From contig JALQPE010000422.1 of assembly GCA_030407315.1 (NCBI GenBank), positions 1-64,000 of the forward strand: a DNA stretch of 64,000 bases, in the 5' to 3' direction. Under the pieces are notes generated by a model. The model made no database searches and had not been told where the DNA came from. It was given only the letters and a program-made list of their open reading frames with translations. Positions 32,188-45,000 of the stretch are shown piece after piece (position 1 is the first letter of the stretch; every line of letters starts with the position of its first letter). The position numbers were made by a program, and so were the translations under genes. This DNA comes from Asparagopsis taxiformis. Taxonomy: Eukaryota > Rhodophyta > Florideophyceae > Bonnemaisoniales > Bonnemaisoniaceae.

Positions 32188-35100
32188 TTGCTTGTTGCTG
32201 GGTCCTGCAGCACTCCCGTCGTCTATTCGCTTTTGTGCACTACAACTGCTTCCACGATTAGCTCGATGATTTCCATCCGCTTCTTCTTCTCCTCTTCTCC
32301 CTTCCCGTTTGTGGCACCATTCTTGTTCTCAATGCCAGTGATATGCCCAACGCCTGTAGCGCCTCGAGAATGTGTTTCAGGACCCTCCCTCCTTCACTTG
32401 ACGCTCCCAGTATCCTGCATTGTCCAACGCGTTTGCTCCAGTTTTCGTCCAAAAGCGCCAGCAGCGGTTTTGATATCTCGAATATCCGCCAGTCCCAGTC
32501 GATAGAATACGGGGATGATGATCACAACCACATTCCCCATACTCTGCAAACCGCCTCAGAAGCATAACAACTCTCGCATGGTCCATTTTCGAGCTGGAAA
32601 TTCAGGTGACAATAATTACACAGCAATCGAAGCAGACTTCATCTCCTCATCCATCTTCTTTCGGTGCGTCCTGTCCAGGTTGCAATTCGTCTTTGTCGAA
32701 GAACACTTCGAATCCCAGCTCAATCAGCTTGTCATAAACCACTTGCGCAATGGTGTTCTTGTCCGGGCCGGCGTGCTATGACACCCTTGCCTTTCTTCTT
32801 TTGCTTGCTGCTGTTGCTATCGGAAGGTTGTCGTTGTGTACCAGTACTTGTGGTTTTCGAGAGAGCGGGTAGTTGTGGTTCATCCCATTCGTCTAGCTTG
32901 GTGTCCTCTGCCACCAGTTGTACATACTGTAATCCTCCTTGATCCTTTGAAGCCCAGAAGCGATGTGTTGTAGGGGAGTAACTCACCTCAAAGGGTGGTA
33001 GATCTAGTGTAGCAACAGTGATGGTGCTGTTATTATGCTCCATCTGAATGACACCTGAATAGAGGACGAAATTATCTGCTAGATTACAGAAAAGGCGCGA
33101 GCGACTGTTTCGGATGGCATTTGCTGATTCGTGGTCATTTTCTACCACAATTTGGTCTCGCACGGTGGATGGGTTGACATTCCATGAAATCGACTTCTTC
33201 ACTATTTCTTCATCAAATTCAGGTTGAGCCCAAGCCTCAGCACTGAGAACAGTCCCCTCTGCATCGAAATATAATCGGTGCACTCTTGGTCCTACGTACA
33301 TATCTTCGCGATCTTCGAGCGATTCCGCCCAGTCCTCCATATCCAAAAATGTGTGCACCGTCTCACCACTTGAAATATCGACAACGAATACAACCACTCT
33401 TCGGAACCACAGTACGCAACCATTCCTCCACCACTACACACTGCAACTCGATAAACGTAGCGATTTGTGGATTTGTTGATCACATCCCCTTTCCGTTCAG
33501 CAACATCTTCAACTCTTCTCACCTCAATCTCTCCTGATCTCCTGTGGAACACAGCCATGAGTGAGTCATCACACGATATCCCAAACGCTTCGATGTCACT
33601 GACGAACGAATCTTCGGCGCCACGCGAGTTCCCATCTCCCACACGCGTCGTGTCCCACACAAACACGTTTCCATTGATAAGGTCACCCACAAATAACTGT
33701 GATTCATCTTTGTTCAATACAATCGCATGTGGCATTATCATTCGTGAGTCGTTGAATCGGTGTATCATCGAAACGCCACTCGGACACTTTTCACGTCCCA
33801 CACAATAATTTCCGTCCGGCATGCGGAGTAGAACAGATTTGCATTTCTGCTGAACACAACTGAACGAACTCGAAATTTGTGCCCAATCAGCGGTTCACAA
33901 ACCTGTCGCCGATCTTGTACACTCCACAGTTGTACACTCTTGTGAGCTGGCGACGCGATGATACTTTCGTCGGCACTCAGCGCAACACACCTCAAGTCGA
34001 ATGAGTGTCTGTGAGCTCCTCTCCATTCGGTGGTCCACGTGTCCACGTCCCAAATTCGAAGTGTCCGATCCCATGATCCTGAGACCAACACGTTCTCACT
34101 GCTCCCAACAGCCAATGACCATATGAGATTACTGTGCGCGCGAACACACTTCAACACGCGTCCACTTGTCGCGTCGACGAATCGCACGTTGCCACTTCTC
34201 GACCCAACAGCCAGTACTCGACGTGTCGGCAGCAGAACAGCACTCTGCAGTTTTTCACTCTTTTCCAGCTTGGCCTTGAATGATCGATGACGCGTGTTCT
34301 TCCACACATTCACAGTCCCATCATCTGAACATGAGTAGATATCTCCGCTTCTCCTGTCAATGCAAATCCCGATCACTGGCGTGTTGTGTCCATCTAGTAT
34401 ACAACGCTCCTCGCCATCATTGCATCCAATGACGCGAACTTCTCCTTCATCTCCGCCAATTACCAATTCATCCCCTTCTCCACCCAAATCCATGCAGGTA
34501 ATCTTAGATTGCGTTGCCAGCAAACCTTTCAGCTCACTGTCGACACTGTTCAACACCCCAGCACCAGCACGAACCCACGGCCGAGCACTGTGCACCTCGA
34601 TGCCCCACATCACTCGTCGGATGACACTCGAGTCGCTTCGCAGAGAAGCAAGCCGCCCATAAAGTTGGAACGAACACTCTCTGCGATTATTCATGCAGAA
34701 CGGAACTACGCACTTGTGCATCGTCGCTATCAGAGTCTCGATGTCTCCCACAACTGTGCCTCGGTTGTCGCTACTATCGTTTCTCTCAATGTAGTCGCGT
34801 AGCACTGCAAGGTCGGACATGATCTTGCGGAATGGCACCCGTTTCTCATCCTTGTTTACACATTGCATCCAAGAATAGTCGGTGAGAAGGCGCAATGCAT
34901 CTGTGACTCGTCCAGCGCCGAGCATGTGGTACACAATATTCTCACTCATGTACGCCTCCTCTGACAATTTCTGCCATCTGGTAGTGGATGTGGATGATTC
35001 AGATGTCGAGCAGAACTGGTCCACAAGACTGGCGTGGTACATTTGCACCTCATGTCCCTCAGCCAAACGCGCTGCAAAGTCATGAACCAGGTCATGAACG

Positions 35101-36181
35101 GTCAATGCGGCATTTGTACTCTCACCAACAGTGCCTGCAGATGCAATGTTCCCTTCGATCAGCAGGTTCATACCGTGCTTGACATCCTTGTGAGACAGGC
35201 CCCAGAGATACTGGAGTGTGGTCAGCGGTATGGACGATTGCTTCTGAAGCACACTGAGCGATTGGAACAGCTTCGTGAGGCAAACTGTTCCGACCTTCCA
35301 TTTCTGCTCTGCTGCATCTAAACTCGATTGCAAGGAGGCGTACAAACCCAAGTGTTCCAAGCTCTCGGTCTCACCAAGTTGTTGCGCGTTATGCTGCAGT
35401 GCATCCCAATACCGAATCCATGCTGCTTCTTTGGAGCCGTCGGCAAGTTGATTCATTTCACGAAGAACGGAAGTACCTGCAACACAGAGAGCTAGTGGGA
35501 CACCGGCGCAGGTCTTGACAATGTTTTCCATGGCGTCTCTATTTTCGGTCGGAGAGAGTTCAGTGTCGATGGCTCTACTTGAGCGTAGAAGCACAGAATT
35601 CGCTTTGCTGTTTCAGTATCTGACGCATCCGGAATCACATCAATTTGGACGTCGTGAAGAGGAATGCGTGCCACACCATGATCCCTGGTCGATGTGAGCA
35701 GCTTGAGGGACGCAGATGGCAGCTTACGCACAGCAGCGCAAAATTCCTTGAGCAGAGCGTACAAGGTGTCGGACACATCCCAGACGTCATCGAAAATAAG
35801 CAGAATGTTTTGGTCCTTGAGCTGATCGAGAAATTTCTGCAACAGCACAGTTGGAGATTTATCAGAGGCGGACATGCGCAGAAAATCGTCGAGAAACTGG
35901 GGACAAGCTGCTCGCACAAACTCTTCTAGCTGCATCATCAATTTCGAAACGGTGGCGTCCTGGCCAATCGAAATGAACCATATGCCGTCGGGGTATCTCG
36001 CCCAGATGTCACTGTCATACCCAATTTCCTTGACAATGGTTGTCTTTCCAGCGCCGCCCATACCGACAAGGGCGACAGTGTTGCGTCCACGTGTGCGAGA
36101 GAGGAGTTCTTGTTTGGCTCTACTCTCTGGGTGTGGGATTGTTGGGAAAGTCGAGGACGGCGGCGTGATTTGGTGGAACAT
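32188..36181 (-). pseudogene. NB-ARC / WD40 / TIR STAND protein, copy 1 (multiple frameshifts)
   Basis: The ATG at 36,181 starts a frame with the P-loop VGMGGAGKTT, Walker B ILLIFDDVWDV and LKLLTSTRD. After a break near 35,580 come GVPLAL and the winged-helix signature VHDLVHDFA, then WD40 repeats (e.g. DGHNTPVIGICIDRRSGDIY, SGSWDRTLRIWDV) to about 33,780. Two more breaks (near 33,785 and 33,390) separate further beta-propeller sequence. A C-terminal TIR domain, clear in copy 2, is reduced to fragments between 32,780 and 32,400 after a 2-nt loss. By analogy with Apaf-1, plant NLRs and bacterial STANDs it was probably a ligand sensor; the frameshifts make it inactive. Confidence 0.85.
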
Positions 36182-36619
36182 GGAAAGTGTTTGGCTGTCT
36201 GGCTGGTCGGTTAGAGAGAGAAAACCTACCTCCCATTTTGAGATCGGTGATGGCGGAGGCGGCGGCTAGAGCGGCTAGTCGTTTCAGTATGAAAGGAGGG
36301 GCAATGGGCGTTTCACAGAGCGGAGGGCTGAAACGGCTTTGGCGGAAATTTGAATACGGTGTGGAATGGAGCCGTCAAGGGCGGGGGGAAGGAGCGTCCT
36401 ACAGCACGTTTGGTGGGGAGGAGGTAGAGGAGGGGGCGGTGAAGGGTTTAGGAGATGAGTCTTAGCTGAACAAGCGGGAGAGACGGGATATCGTTGAGGG
36501 CGCGTCACCGGGAGATTCGTATTGGGATAAGGTGGCGGACGGGGATGGGTTGGTTGTCGGGGGCAATGGAGAGAACAAAATTTGTCGCGGTGGAGTTGGA
36601 GATAGCGTTTTCGAGACGT
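36182..36619. other. Upstream flank of NB-ARC copy 1
   Basis: Gly/Arg-coding GA-rich DNA on the plus strand (CT-rich on the gene strand). No gene is supported; this is the expected position of the promoter or of an N-terminal extension of copy 1. Confidence 0.35.
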
Positions 36620-36624
36620 GGTAA

Positions 36625-36701
36625 TGTTAGACTATAAAGAATGTTGTGCCTGCGCAGACACTAGAGTTGGCATGTCGCCTGGTTATATGAATATCCCAAC
36701 A
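36625..36701 (-). mobile_element. Solo LTR (77 bp) with 5-bp target duplication
   Basis: The sequence TGTTAGACTATAAAGAATG ... GAATATCCCAACA is nearly identical to the LTR of the miniature element at 63,057-63,133. It is flanked by GGTAA on both sides (36,620-36,624 and 36,702-36,706). The strand is set from the PBS side of the miniature element. Confidence 0.9.
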
Positions 36702-36706
36702 GGTAA

Positions 36707-37543
36707 CCCAGGCAACAGGAGGAAGTTTGAGTGAGATTGTAGTATGCAATGATTGCACAGTAGGTGTTATCGTCGAGGTCAACGATGACCTTGTGCTTAC
36801 CTCCGCCGGCGAGTGCGGCCGCCTATGAATACAATACGTTCTGCTTACAGTTGGTAGTTAGGTATGATCATCCGACAGTAGACGATGCTTACTGGCCATG
36901 CACTGGACTACAGGAACACTTGTTGGTCTGGGACAGGTGCATTACACCGAACGACTCATCAAAATACAAGTGGGAGACTAGACAACTCGTGCGCGGTTGA
37001 GTCGAACATAGCAAACGACTGGGGCCGTTGCTGCCGCGATCAATTATGTGTAAGGAAATGGAGTGTGGGAGACGGTTGCGCGAGCTCGGGAACAGGGAGG
37101 GACGTAGCTCGTAGGGACGAAGCCGGCGACGGCATCGGTGGTTGGTGCCTGTCGACCTGTCGCAGTGAAAGTGCCGTGCAAGCCGATTTTTTTTGGAGGC
37201 GTGACGTCACTCCATGTGTCCCGTGTCGTGTGCCGTTCACGGTGCACATCACATCGCAACCAGAGAGTCTCGGGTCGAGACGCGGCCAGCAATGTGCGCA
37301 AGTCATACAGGTGCACCTTTACGACTGTCTGGCCTGTCACAGATGAACAAGTGTCCGTCGTGCGGAATATCTCTGGTGTGACAACAACGAGGGAACTGAC
37401 ACATGTGAAATACGTAGTTTGCGCCAGTGATTGCACGTGTATCCCACTATTTACTGCACTCGTATCCGCCTGTCAGAGATCAACAAGTGTTGCTCGTCGC
37501 CTCAACTCCCGTTTCATTGCTGCCCCAACTCACTGTCTCACAA
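36707..37543. other. Retroelement-like DNA with a copy of a copia LTR end
   Basis: No coding region is supported. Positions 36,867-36,883 repeat the LTR-start sequence found at 37,686-37,702 (TATGATCATCCGACA on the plus strand), so this is probably LTR or fragmented element DNA. Confidence 0.45.
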
Positions 37544-37937
37544 ATGTTGGACTAGAAACAATGTTGTGCCTGATGATATTGAGGTATCTACTCTCGCGTT
37601 CACATACCACTTTATTCCTCTGCGTCGTCAGACGGCGATGGTTTAAATGCTGTTCCTACAAATACTGTAATGCAGTCTGCGAGTGGTATGATCATCCGAC
37701 AGTCGCCGCACGGGATGGCGTAGTTAGCCGTAGCAGTTTGATTTGTTGGCGTAACTGTGCAGGTTTCAGTGCCTTGGTAAGGATGTCAGCGGCATTCGCG
37801 GAGGTCGGAACGTGTTTGACCGCAATTCGCCCGCGTTCGATTTGTTCCTTGAGGAAGTGATACTTCACATCGATGTGTTTGGACTTGGGCGTGGGATGTG
37901 AAGTGTTGGCGGTGGTTACGGCGCCAGCGTTGTCCAT
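37544..37937 (-). mobile_element. Copia relic: 3' LTR and end of RNase H
   Basis: The minus-strand frame 37,937-37,692 encodes the C-terminal RNase H of a copia pol: HIDVKYHFLKEQIERGRIAV and VPTSANAADILTKALKP. It is followed by GCGGCGAC and then TGTCGGATGATCATACC, the start of an LTR that appears to end ...CTAGTCCAACA at about 37,548. Upstream pol is missing; the NB-ARC family fragment 2 begins 66 bp away. Confidence 0.75.
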
Positions 37938-38003
37938 GAATAAAGAGGTAGGTGCAAAAGCCGTGAATTTTCCTACGTATTAATTTTCCAAATCCCTCTA
38001 TTA

Positions 38004-39110
38004 ATGGCTGTGTTCAACAGGACATCGAGAGAGATTGAGGTGAGAAGAGCTGAAGATGTTGCTCAAGGGAAAGGGGAAATGATCAACAAATTCAAACCCG
38101 ATCGCTATGTTTATCGAGTTGCAGTATGTAGTGGTGGAGGACTGGTTGCGTATTGCGGATTCCCAGAGTTGACTGTATTCATGGTGGATATTTCAAGTGG
38201 TGAGACGGTGCATACATTTTCGGATGTGGAGGACTGGGCGGGAACGCTCGAAGATCGCAAAACTATGGGCATAAAACCAGCTGTATCAAATTTATATTTC
38301 AATACAGAAGGGACTGTTCTCAGTGCTGAAGCTCTCGCCCAAACAACACGTGATGGAGAAAGAGTGAAGGAATCTATGTCATGGAATGTCAACCCACCCG
38401 CCATTCGAAACCAAATTGTGGTAGAAAACGGCCATGAATCGGCCAAAACCACCAGAAACAGTCATTTGCGCCTTTTCTGCAATCTAGCAGAGGATTAGTT
38501 TTGCTATTCAGGTGCCCTTCAAATGGAGCACATCAACAGCACCATCACTGTTGCTACACCGGATCACACACCCTGTTAGGTGAGTTACTCCCCTGCAACA
38601 CATCGCTTCTGAGCTTCAAAGGATGATGGAGGGTTACAGTTTGTACAACTGGTGACAGAGGACACCAAGCTAGAAGAATAGGACGAACCGCAACTACCTC
38701 CTCTCGTCAATGCGACAAGTACTGGCACGCAGCGACAACCTTCTGATAGCAACAGCAGCAAGGAAAAGAAGAAAGGCAAGGTATTCATTAGTCATGCCGG
38801 CCCGGACAAGGACACCATTGCGCAAGTTGCTTACGACAAGCTGACCGAGCTGGGATTCGAAGTGTTCTTCGACAGAGAGGAATTGCAACCCGGACAGAAC
38901 GCACCGAAGAAGATGGATGAGGAGATGGAGTCTGCTTCGATTGCTGTTGTAATATTATCACCTGAATTTCCAGCGCGAAAATGGACTATGCGAGAGTTGT
39001 TATGCTTCCTGCGACGGTTTGCAGAGTATGGGGAACGTGGTGTGATAATCATCCCCGTATTCTACCGTCTTAGCATGGCTGAATGCGGAGATATGGAGAG
39101 CAGGGCCTAG
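38004..39110 (+). pseudogene. WD40-TIR fragment of the NB-ARC family, copy 2
   Basis: It starts abruptly at the residues equivalent to copy 1 near 33,560 (AVFNRTSREIEVRRAEDVA), so the NB-ARC and most WD40 repeats are missing. The 38,004-38,498 frame is the last propeller part. Stops at about 38,499, 38,577, 38,611 (TGA) and 38,680 (TAG) interrupt the spacer; the last two replace Trp codons of copy 1. A TIR domain then reads through from about 38,778: KVFISHAGPDKD, GFEVFFDREELQPGQN, ASIAVVILSPEFPARKW, TMRELLCFLRRF (candidate catalytic Glu in WTMRE) and IIIPVFYRL. This is the best-preserved TIR of the window. Confidence 0.88.
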
Positions 39111-42081
39111 CACACGGCAGGAAAGTAAATGAGTGTTCGAGTGGGTGTTTACAGATTTCTAGACAGTTTCTACAATGCATAGCTAGGCGAGGTATAGTGC
39201 AGAGGATTGAACAATGCGAGCAGCATATTCAAATATGTCAGCCACAAGTTGGGATGGTGCACTGCGGTTGCAGATGAAACAACGCCTGACGAAATCCAGT
39301 TTATCAAGTTGCGTACGCCGATTGCAAAACGTTTCGTTTCTTCTTCAACGCATACACCAGGAAGTTCAACTGGCTCTATTGCTTGCAGCAGCGCACATCG
39401 AGGTCACAACATAACAGTGACCATCCGACTTGTTACATGAACATAATTACACTATCGCATTCCGATGCACACGCTACTCGATCGAAGGATAGAACCTTTC
39501 GCATGAACCCACTTTGGCAAAACAATGCACCAAAACTGGGGATGCTGTCGGTTAAGCAGTGCAATCGCACACTTGTATGACTAGACATCACTTTGTATTC
39601 CTTCAAGTGTGAGCGAAGCGAGTTGGGCGCGTCACATTTTCAACCACCCAGTCTCGAGGCGATATGACTGATTACAGAGATTACGATTCCCAATGTCAGG
39701 GTGAAGGTTGCTCGTATTTGGTGGTGCACCTGATGCGCGTCTATCTGATATTCCAATACACAACAACAGCGTGCAGGGCTGAGCCGAATGTTTCCAGACG
39801 AAATGGGGATGCAGCCAATATCTTGTGTTCTTGGCGACGTTGGCAATGCAGACAAGCCTGTCTCGTCACATTTCTTTTGTGACAGCTGCAAAAGATCTCT
39901 GTTCACATGTTGTGAACGATGCTTACGAAGCCGGCGCAAGTATGCCAGCAGATGCAACGCGTTCTGAGCTCTTCGCTTGTGGCTCCGCTCGAACCGCTTC
40001 GTCGCTGTTGTTGCCGAGGAAGACCCGCGACCATCGCAACGGAGAGTCTGAAAGTGCTGTCGACAGACGGAATGCCAGATTACAGATCTCCTACCTTTGT
40101 ACGGGTCAATGATATCGACCCTCTTGTCCCGATGTGCACCAATTAGATCAACTTGTCCCCACGAAAGACACATGGCATCTTTTGGTTGGCCTTGAAAACA
40201 GAGCCGTGAAAAATTACCCATAATACAGTATCGCCCCATCAGCATCTCCAGAACTGGTGCCGCCTTCTGCGACTGAAATGTGACAAGCCATGTGGAACAG
40301 CGCTTATTTCAACTTTTAGCAATTCCGAAAATCGCAAAGATTCCCAAACTTTCTCCACCGCCATCGTTTCCAAAGCGCGAGCGCTAATGACGCCCCCACT
40401 CATCCGCTCCACAGAGACCAGTTGGACACAGACCCAGAACTACACTAGACCACCCTCGTTCAGTCCACCAGTCTCCACTACCACCGCCACAACCACCGCC
40501 ATGGCATGCACTGTTACGATCGCGCGACCCAATTCGCGCCCCTGCTTGCATCCATCTGTCTCTGCGCGCTTGTTTCTCTCCACGAGTATCAAGCGCTATC
40601 ATGCATATTGAATCATGATACTCACCTGCAAGATTGCATTCCGCACGCCATCACGTACGAAAAGCACATCAACAATTTCCGACTACTAACAGTATTTCTG
40701 CCAAAATGTCCCAATTCTCTTGCGCCCTTCATCCCGTGCAGTTGTTGAAGAGCGCATCCGGTTCGCACAATGAGCAAGCGCGAAACACAAGCAGAAAACA
40801 TCCATTTCGTAACATCTCACGCATCGCATCTGGAAAATAAGACGACTGTCTCCCGTGTTTCCATCCACGCTTTCCGCTCTGCGACCTCCTTCCTGTTGTC
40901 GTCTTTCAAATATACTCCAGAGTCCAATCGAAAGCGGCCAAAACGCGCCCAGCATGCGATTTTTCTCCAACCAAATCAACACATGCGACATATGAAATTT
41001 CCTACACATCGAGCAGATCAGATCGATTGTACGTTCGTCATCCTTCAATCATGATACAATCAGCCATTCAATGCTTGTGCTGGTCTGACCTTTGTCGACT
41101 CATCTCAGCACGGCAACGTTGTAAATTGTCCAAATCCGTACTTCATCTGCAGTTTGTGCACCAGAACATGTTCGAATGGGATGGTCTACGCAGATTCGAT
41201 TCGCAGCACACTAGCGTGGCTCAAATCGCGGCAGTTTGATTCCGCAACGCAACGCGAAATTGTGCTGCGCTCAACGCCGCCATGTTCCATCCATCCTTCG
41301 CATCTCCGCAGTTTTTTTTCCGAGATTTCTGCGCTGAAATTCCGCGCATATTCGCATCGACAATCTACGCGCGCAGCGAAACGTCACAGCAGTAAGACAC
41401 TCAGACCGAAAACGCAGCACCCCGAATGCTAAGGTAGCACTCACTCATTCTCACGAATCTCATTCAACTTGCATTGCGTACACTACAATATGTTGCACTC
41501 GACGCCGGTATTCTCGAAGCGCAGTCTCCACGTGTCTTGGCCGCCAGCCGTCACTTGATCTATGCGCCATGCGCTGCCGTATCCTTCATGAAATTCCATT
41601 GCCCACACATTGGCATCCACCGTTGTGGACCGGTTGCATTTCGCAGTGGCTCCGCGACCGCTCAATTCCCCTGCATTGATGTGAAACGATGACCCCATCT
41701 GCGACTGCGCGCACGCTAACAGATCGTTGCCAATTTTCATTGTCTATATCTCACGCGCGTGCTACAACACATACAGCATAAACCTCGCCGGCATCGTTTT
41801 GGACTAGTGCGAGGGGGTACAACTAAAACTGGCCGTTTGCGCACGTTATCACCGTCACCGTGCAACGGGGAGCAAACTCGATGCAGCTGATATATCGCAC
41901 GCATTTTCCAAAACGAATCATATCCAAGTGCTCATCCGTATAATTGTCTACTTAGGTCAATTTGCGCCCTTCATCTCTACCGGACTCCAATAAATCTAAC
42001 TTTCAGTCACATACCAGATCATGAGTGAATTCGTTTTCTTTATCAACCATATCTACACTTACTACACAGAATGTATTCTGA
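39111..42081. other. Gene-poor stretch, one unrecognised ORF
   Basis: The longest ORF is 40,245-39,640 on the minus strand (201 aa), with CSxxxxx-type Cys/His-rich stretches but no motif I can name; a second minus frame, 41,740-41,483 (85 aa), has a Trp-rich end. Neither has a neighbour that suggests a role. The DNA is moderately AT-rich and contains no LTR or inverted repeat that I could find. Confidence 0.35.
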
Positions 42082-45000
42082 ACTGTTAGCTGCTGGGTCC
42101 AGCAGCCCTTCCGCTTTCAAGCCGCGTGTTGGCCTCTTCAACCGCCGTTGCTATTGTCTGCGCAACTCTTTCTGTTTCTCCTTCTCTTCGGCGCTATCCC
42201 CATTCGTTACCCCCTGCTTGTTTTCAATTCCAGTCACACTCCTCAGGGACTGCAATCCCTTCAACACATCTCCGATCGTCAACTCCTGTTGCATTGCCAT
42301 CCACTTCAGGAATCCCTCCTTGAAAAACACGTTTTCTCCATCTTCATCAACCACACTAAATAGCGAATTCGCATTTCGGCAATCTTCCAGCGTCAACGGT
42401 AAAACACTGGAATGATAATCATTTCGCGTTCGCCACCCTTGCGGAATCGCTCCAGGAAACACATAAGCTCCTTGAGCGTCCACTTGCGAGCAGCGAACTC
42501 CGGCGAAAGTATGACAACCGCAATCTTTGCTGTGCGCATTGCCTTGATCATCTTCTGCCATGCGTTTTGTCCGGGCCGGAGCTCTGCGCGGTCCAGAAAC
42601 ACCTTGAAGCCGAGTGCGACCAACAGTTCGTAACAGTGGTTCGGCGATGGAGGAGAACTTGTTCGGTACCGAGGAGTTGTCGGTACCGGCGTGGCTGATG
42701 AACACGTCGTAGACTTCATCTGATTCGGTTTCAATGGTTGTGTCTTGTAACGGGGATGGACGAGGTAGATGGACGGGTGGCAGAGGAGGTTCATCACGCG
42801 TTGGAAGATTAGTGCTCTCTGTGATGAGATCGACATGAACAAATCCACGACGAGTATCTAAAACCAATAGCCTAGACATATCAGGGACATAATGAACCCC
42901 ATTGATCTGACCCTCCAAAGTGGCTATCGTAAAAGGTGAGCCGTCTTGCACGCATTTCACATTCTGTGCAGTTCGAAAGCCAAGAAACGAGAAGTGCCGA
43001 TCGCAATCCAGGCGTGGAATTGCATAGCTGTGAGATGCAGCATTGTTGTCATCTTCATGTGGTTCGTCTAACAATTCTCCAGATGACGCCTTCCACGAAA
43101 GGGGCTTCCATTCGAACGCCAAGACCTGGAAGTCTTCAGTTGCGGTTACGACTGCAAGAGCTGAAACAATGTCATCATCTGAACTGAACTGTAGCGAATG
43201 AACATATGGACAGACGCCTACATAGATTGATGAAATATCTATTCCAATGGGTATTGCCGACAGCTTCCACCGTCCAGAATCAGAGAGAGAATGCAGCAAA
43301 TTTCCATTGCGTGCATCAAAAATATGCAACCTAGATGCCCTAATTTCAGAAACCGCAACGGTGTGCTGGTCGTTTGACACAGCGAGTATGTCCAGGCAAA
43401 ATTCATCGGTGTAGTTGAAGCTGGAAATGACGCGATCGATGCGCTGAGATACGTCACGCACATTGCGTATCTCCATATATTTTAACCGCGTTTTGCACGT
43501 CACCATTGTTTCCCCATCGGCAGAAACTGCAAATAATCTCACGCCAGGTAAGAATTCATCTTCTTCCTTAATATCGCCAAACTCCCGGACATCCCAGACA
43601 TGTATCTGTTCGTCAGCAAACCCGAATAATTCAGAGCCGTCTCCGAAACACATATCATCACAATTATACATCGATGCTTGTGGAAGAATATGCACCAATG
43701 TTGCCTCGCCTTCGCCATTGTTCACCTGCCAGACACATATTTTTCCCGAAGGATGCTGGCAGAACAGTAGCTGCCCATCATTACTGAACAAAACACATCC
43801 CCCAAATTTCTTATGTTCACCTGACAACGCCCATAGCTGCGCTCCACCCTGCACATTCCATAGCTGGAGAGATTCATCTTTCGATCCGGATGCTAGTAGT
43901 TTGCCGTCAACGCTTAACGCCACGCTGGTCACTGCATCTGAGTGCCCCTCTAACAAATTCGCCTGACCCTCGAAATTCGCCGTGTCCCAGACACGGACTG
44001 TGGAATCTTTTGAACCAGAAACCATTACAGTGTCATTTCCTCCAGCTGCCAGCGAAGTCACTTCATCGTCATGTGCATCGACAATTGTAAGAGTGCTCCC
44101 GCTGCTTATGTCCATCACTAATATTCGTCCTCGATCAGTACCGAGAACCACTTTCTCCAGTGATGGAAGAACTTGCATGCAACCTGTCTTTTCTTCGTCT
44201 TCTAGCTCACCCTGCATTGCTCTCCACTGCTCGTACTCTTTCCAAATAATCACTTCTCCTGCTTCGCTGCATGAGAATATCAACCCTGACATGCGGTCCA
44301 CAAATACCGCCTTGATTTCATAATCTTCTTCATGGCCAACGAGCGACGTCTTCAGCGACCCATCACGGCCATTCACTACCAACACCTTTCCTTCTCCCGC
44401 TCCCTGAACGATATCTCCTCCTGCCCCAACACACGAGCAATCTCCGCAATCCTCCAGCTGCAGTACTCGTCTCAGCGTGCTCCTCCCGCTCACCAACAAT
44501 CCACGCCCAGCACGAGCCCAAGGCCGCTGTCCGAAACGCTCAATACTGCAAACTATTCTTTCCACGACTCCACTCTCGCTTATTACATCTTGCAGCCGCC
44601 CATGCAATTGAAACGTACATTCAGAACGATTTTTCATGCAGAACGGTATCATAGAAAGCTCCATGGCCCGCTCGACAACGGCAATATCGCGCACTATCTT
44701 TCTTCCAGTTTCTGTCTGCCCATTCTTCTCTAAATACTTTCGCAACAGCACCAGTTCCGCTATTATCTTCTGAAACGGTGTTTCCTCCTTGTTCTCATTC
44801 TTTCTCTCTATCCAACGGTAATTGGTCAGCAACTGCAGCACTTCCATCACCCGCCCAGCTCCGAGCAGGTGTCGCACAATGTTGTCCATCATGTACTTGT
44901 CCGTCACAACTAGTTTCCACCATTCATTTTCTTCCGCGCCACTTGATTCTTCTACTTCACGACCTTCTTCATCTCCAGCCCTTCCTCTCATCGATACCCG

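Noticed and set aside
32700..36181. Introns in NB-ARC copy 1
   Set aside because: The frames overlap while homology to copies 2 and 4 is continuous across the breaks, so small indels explain it.
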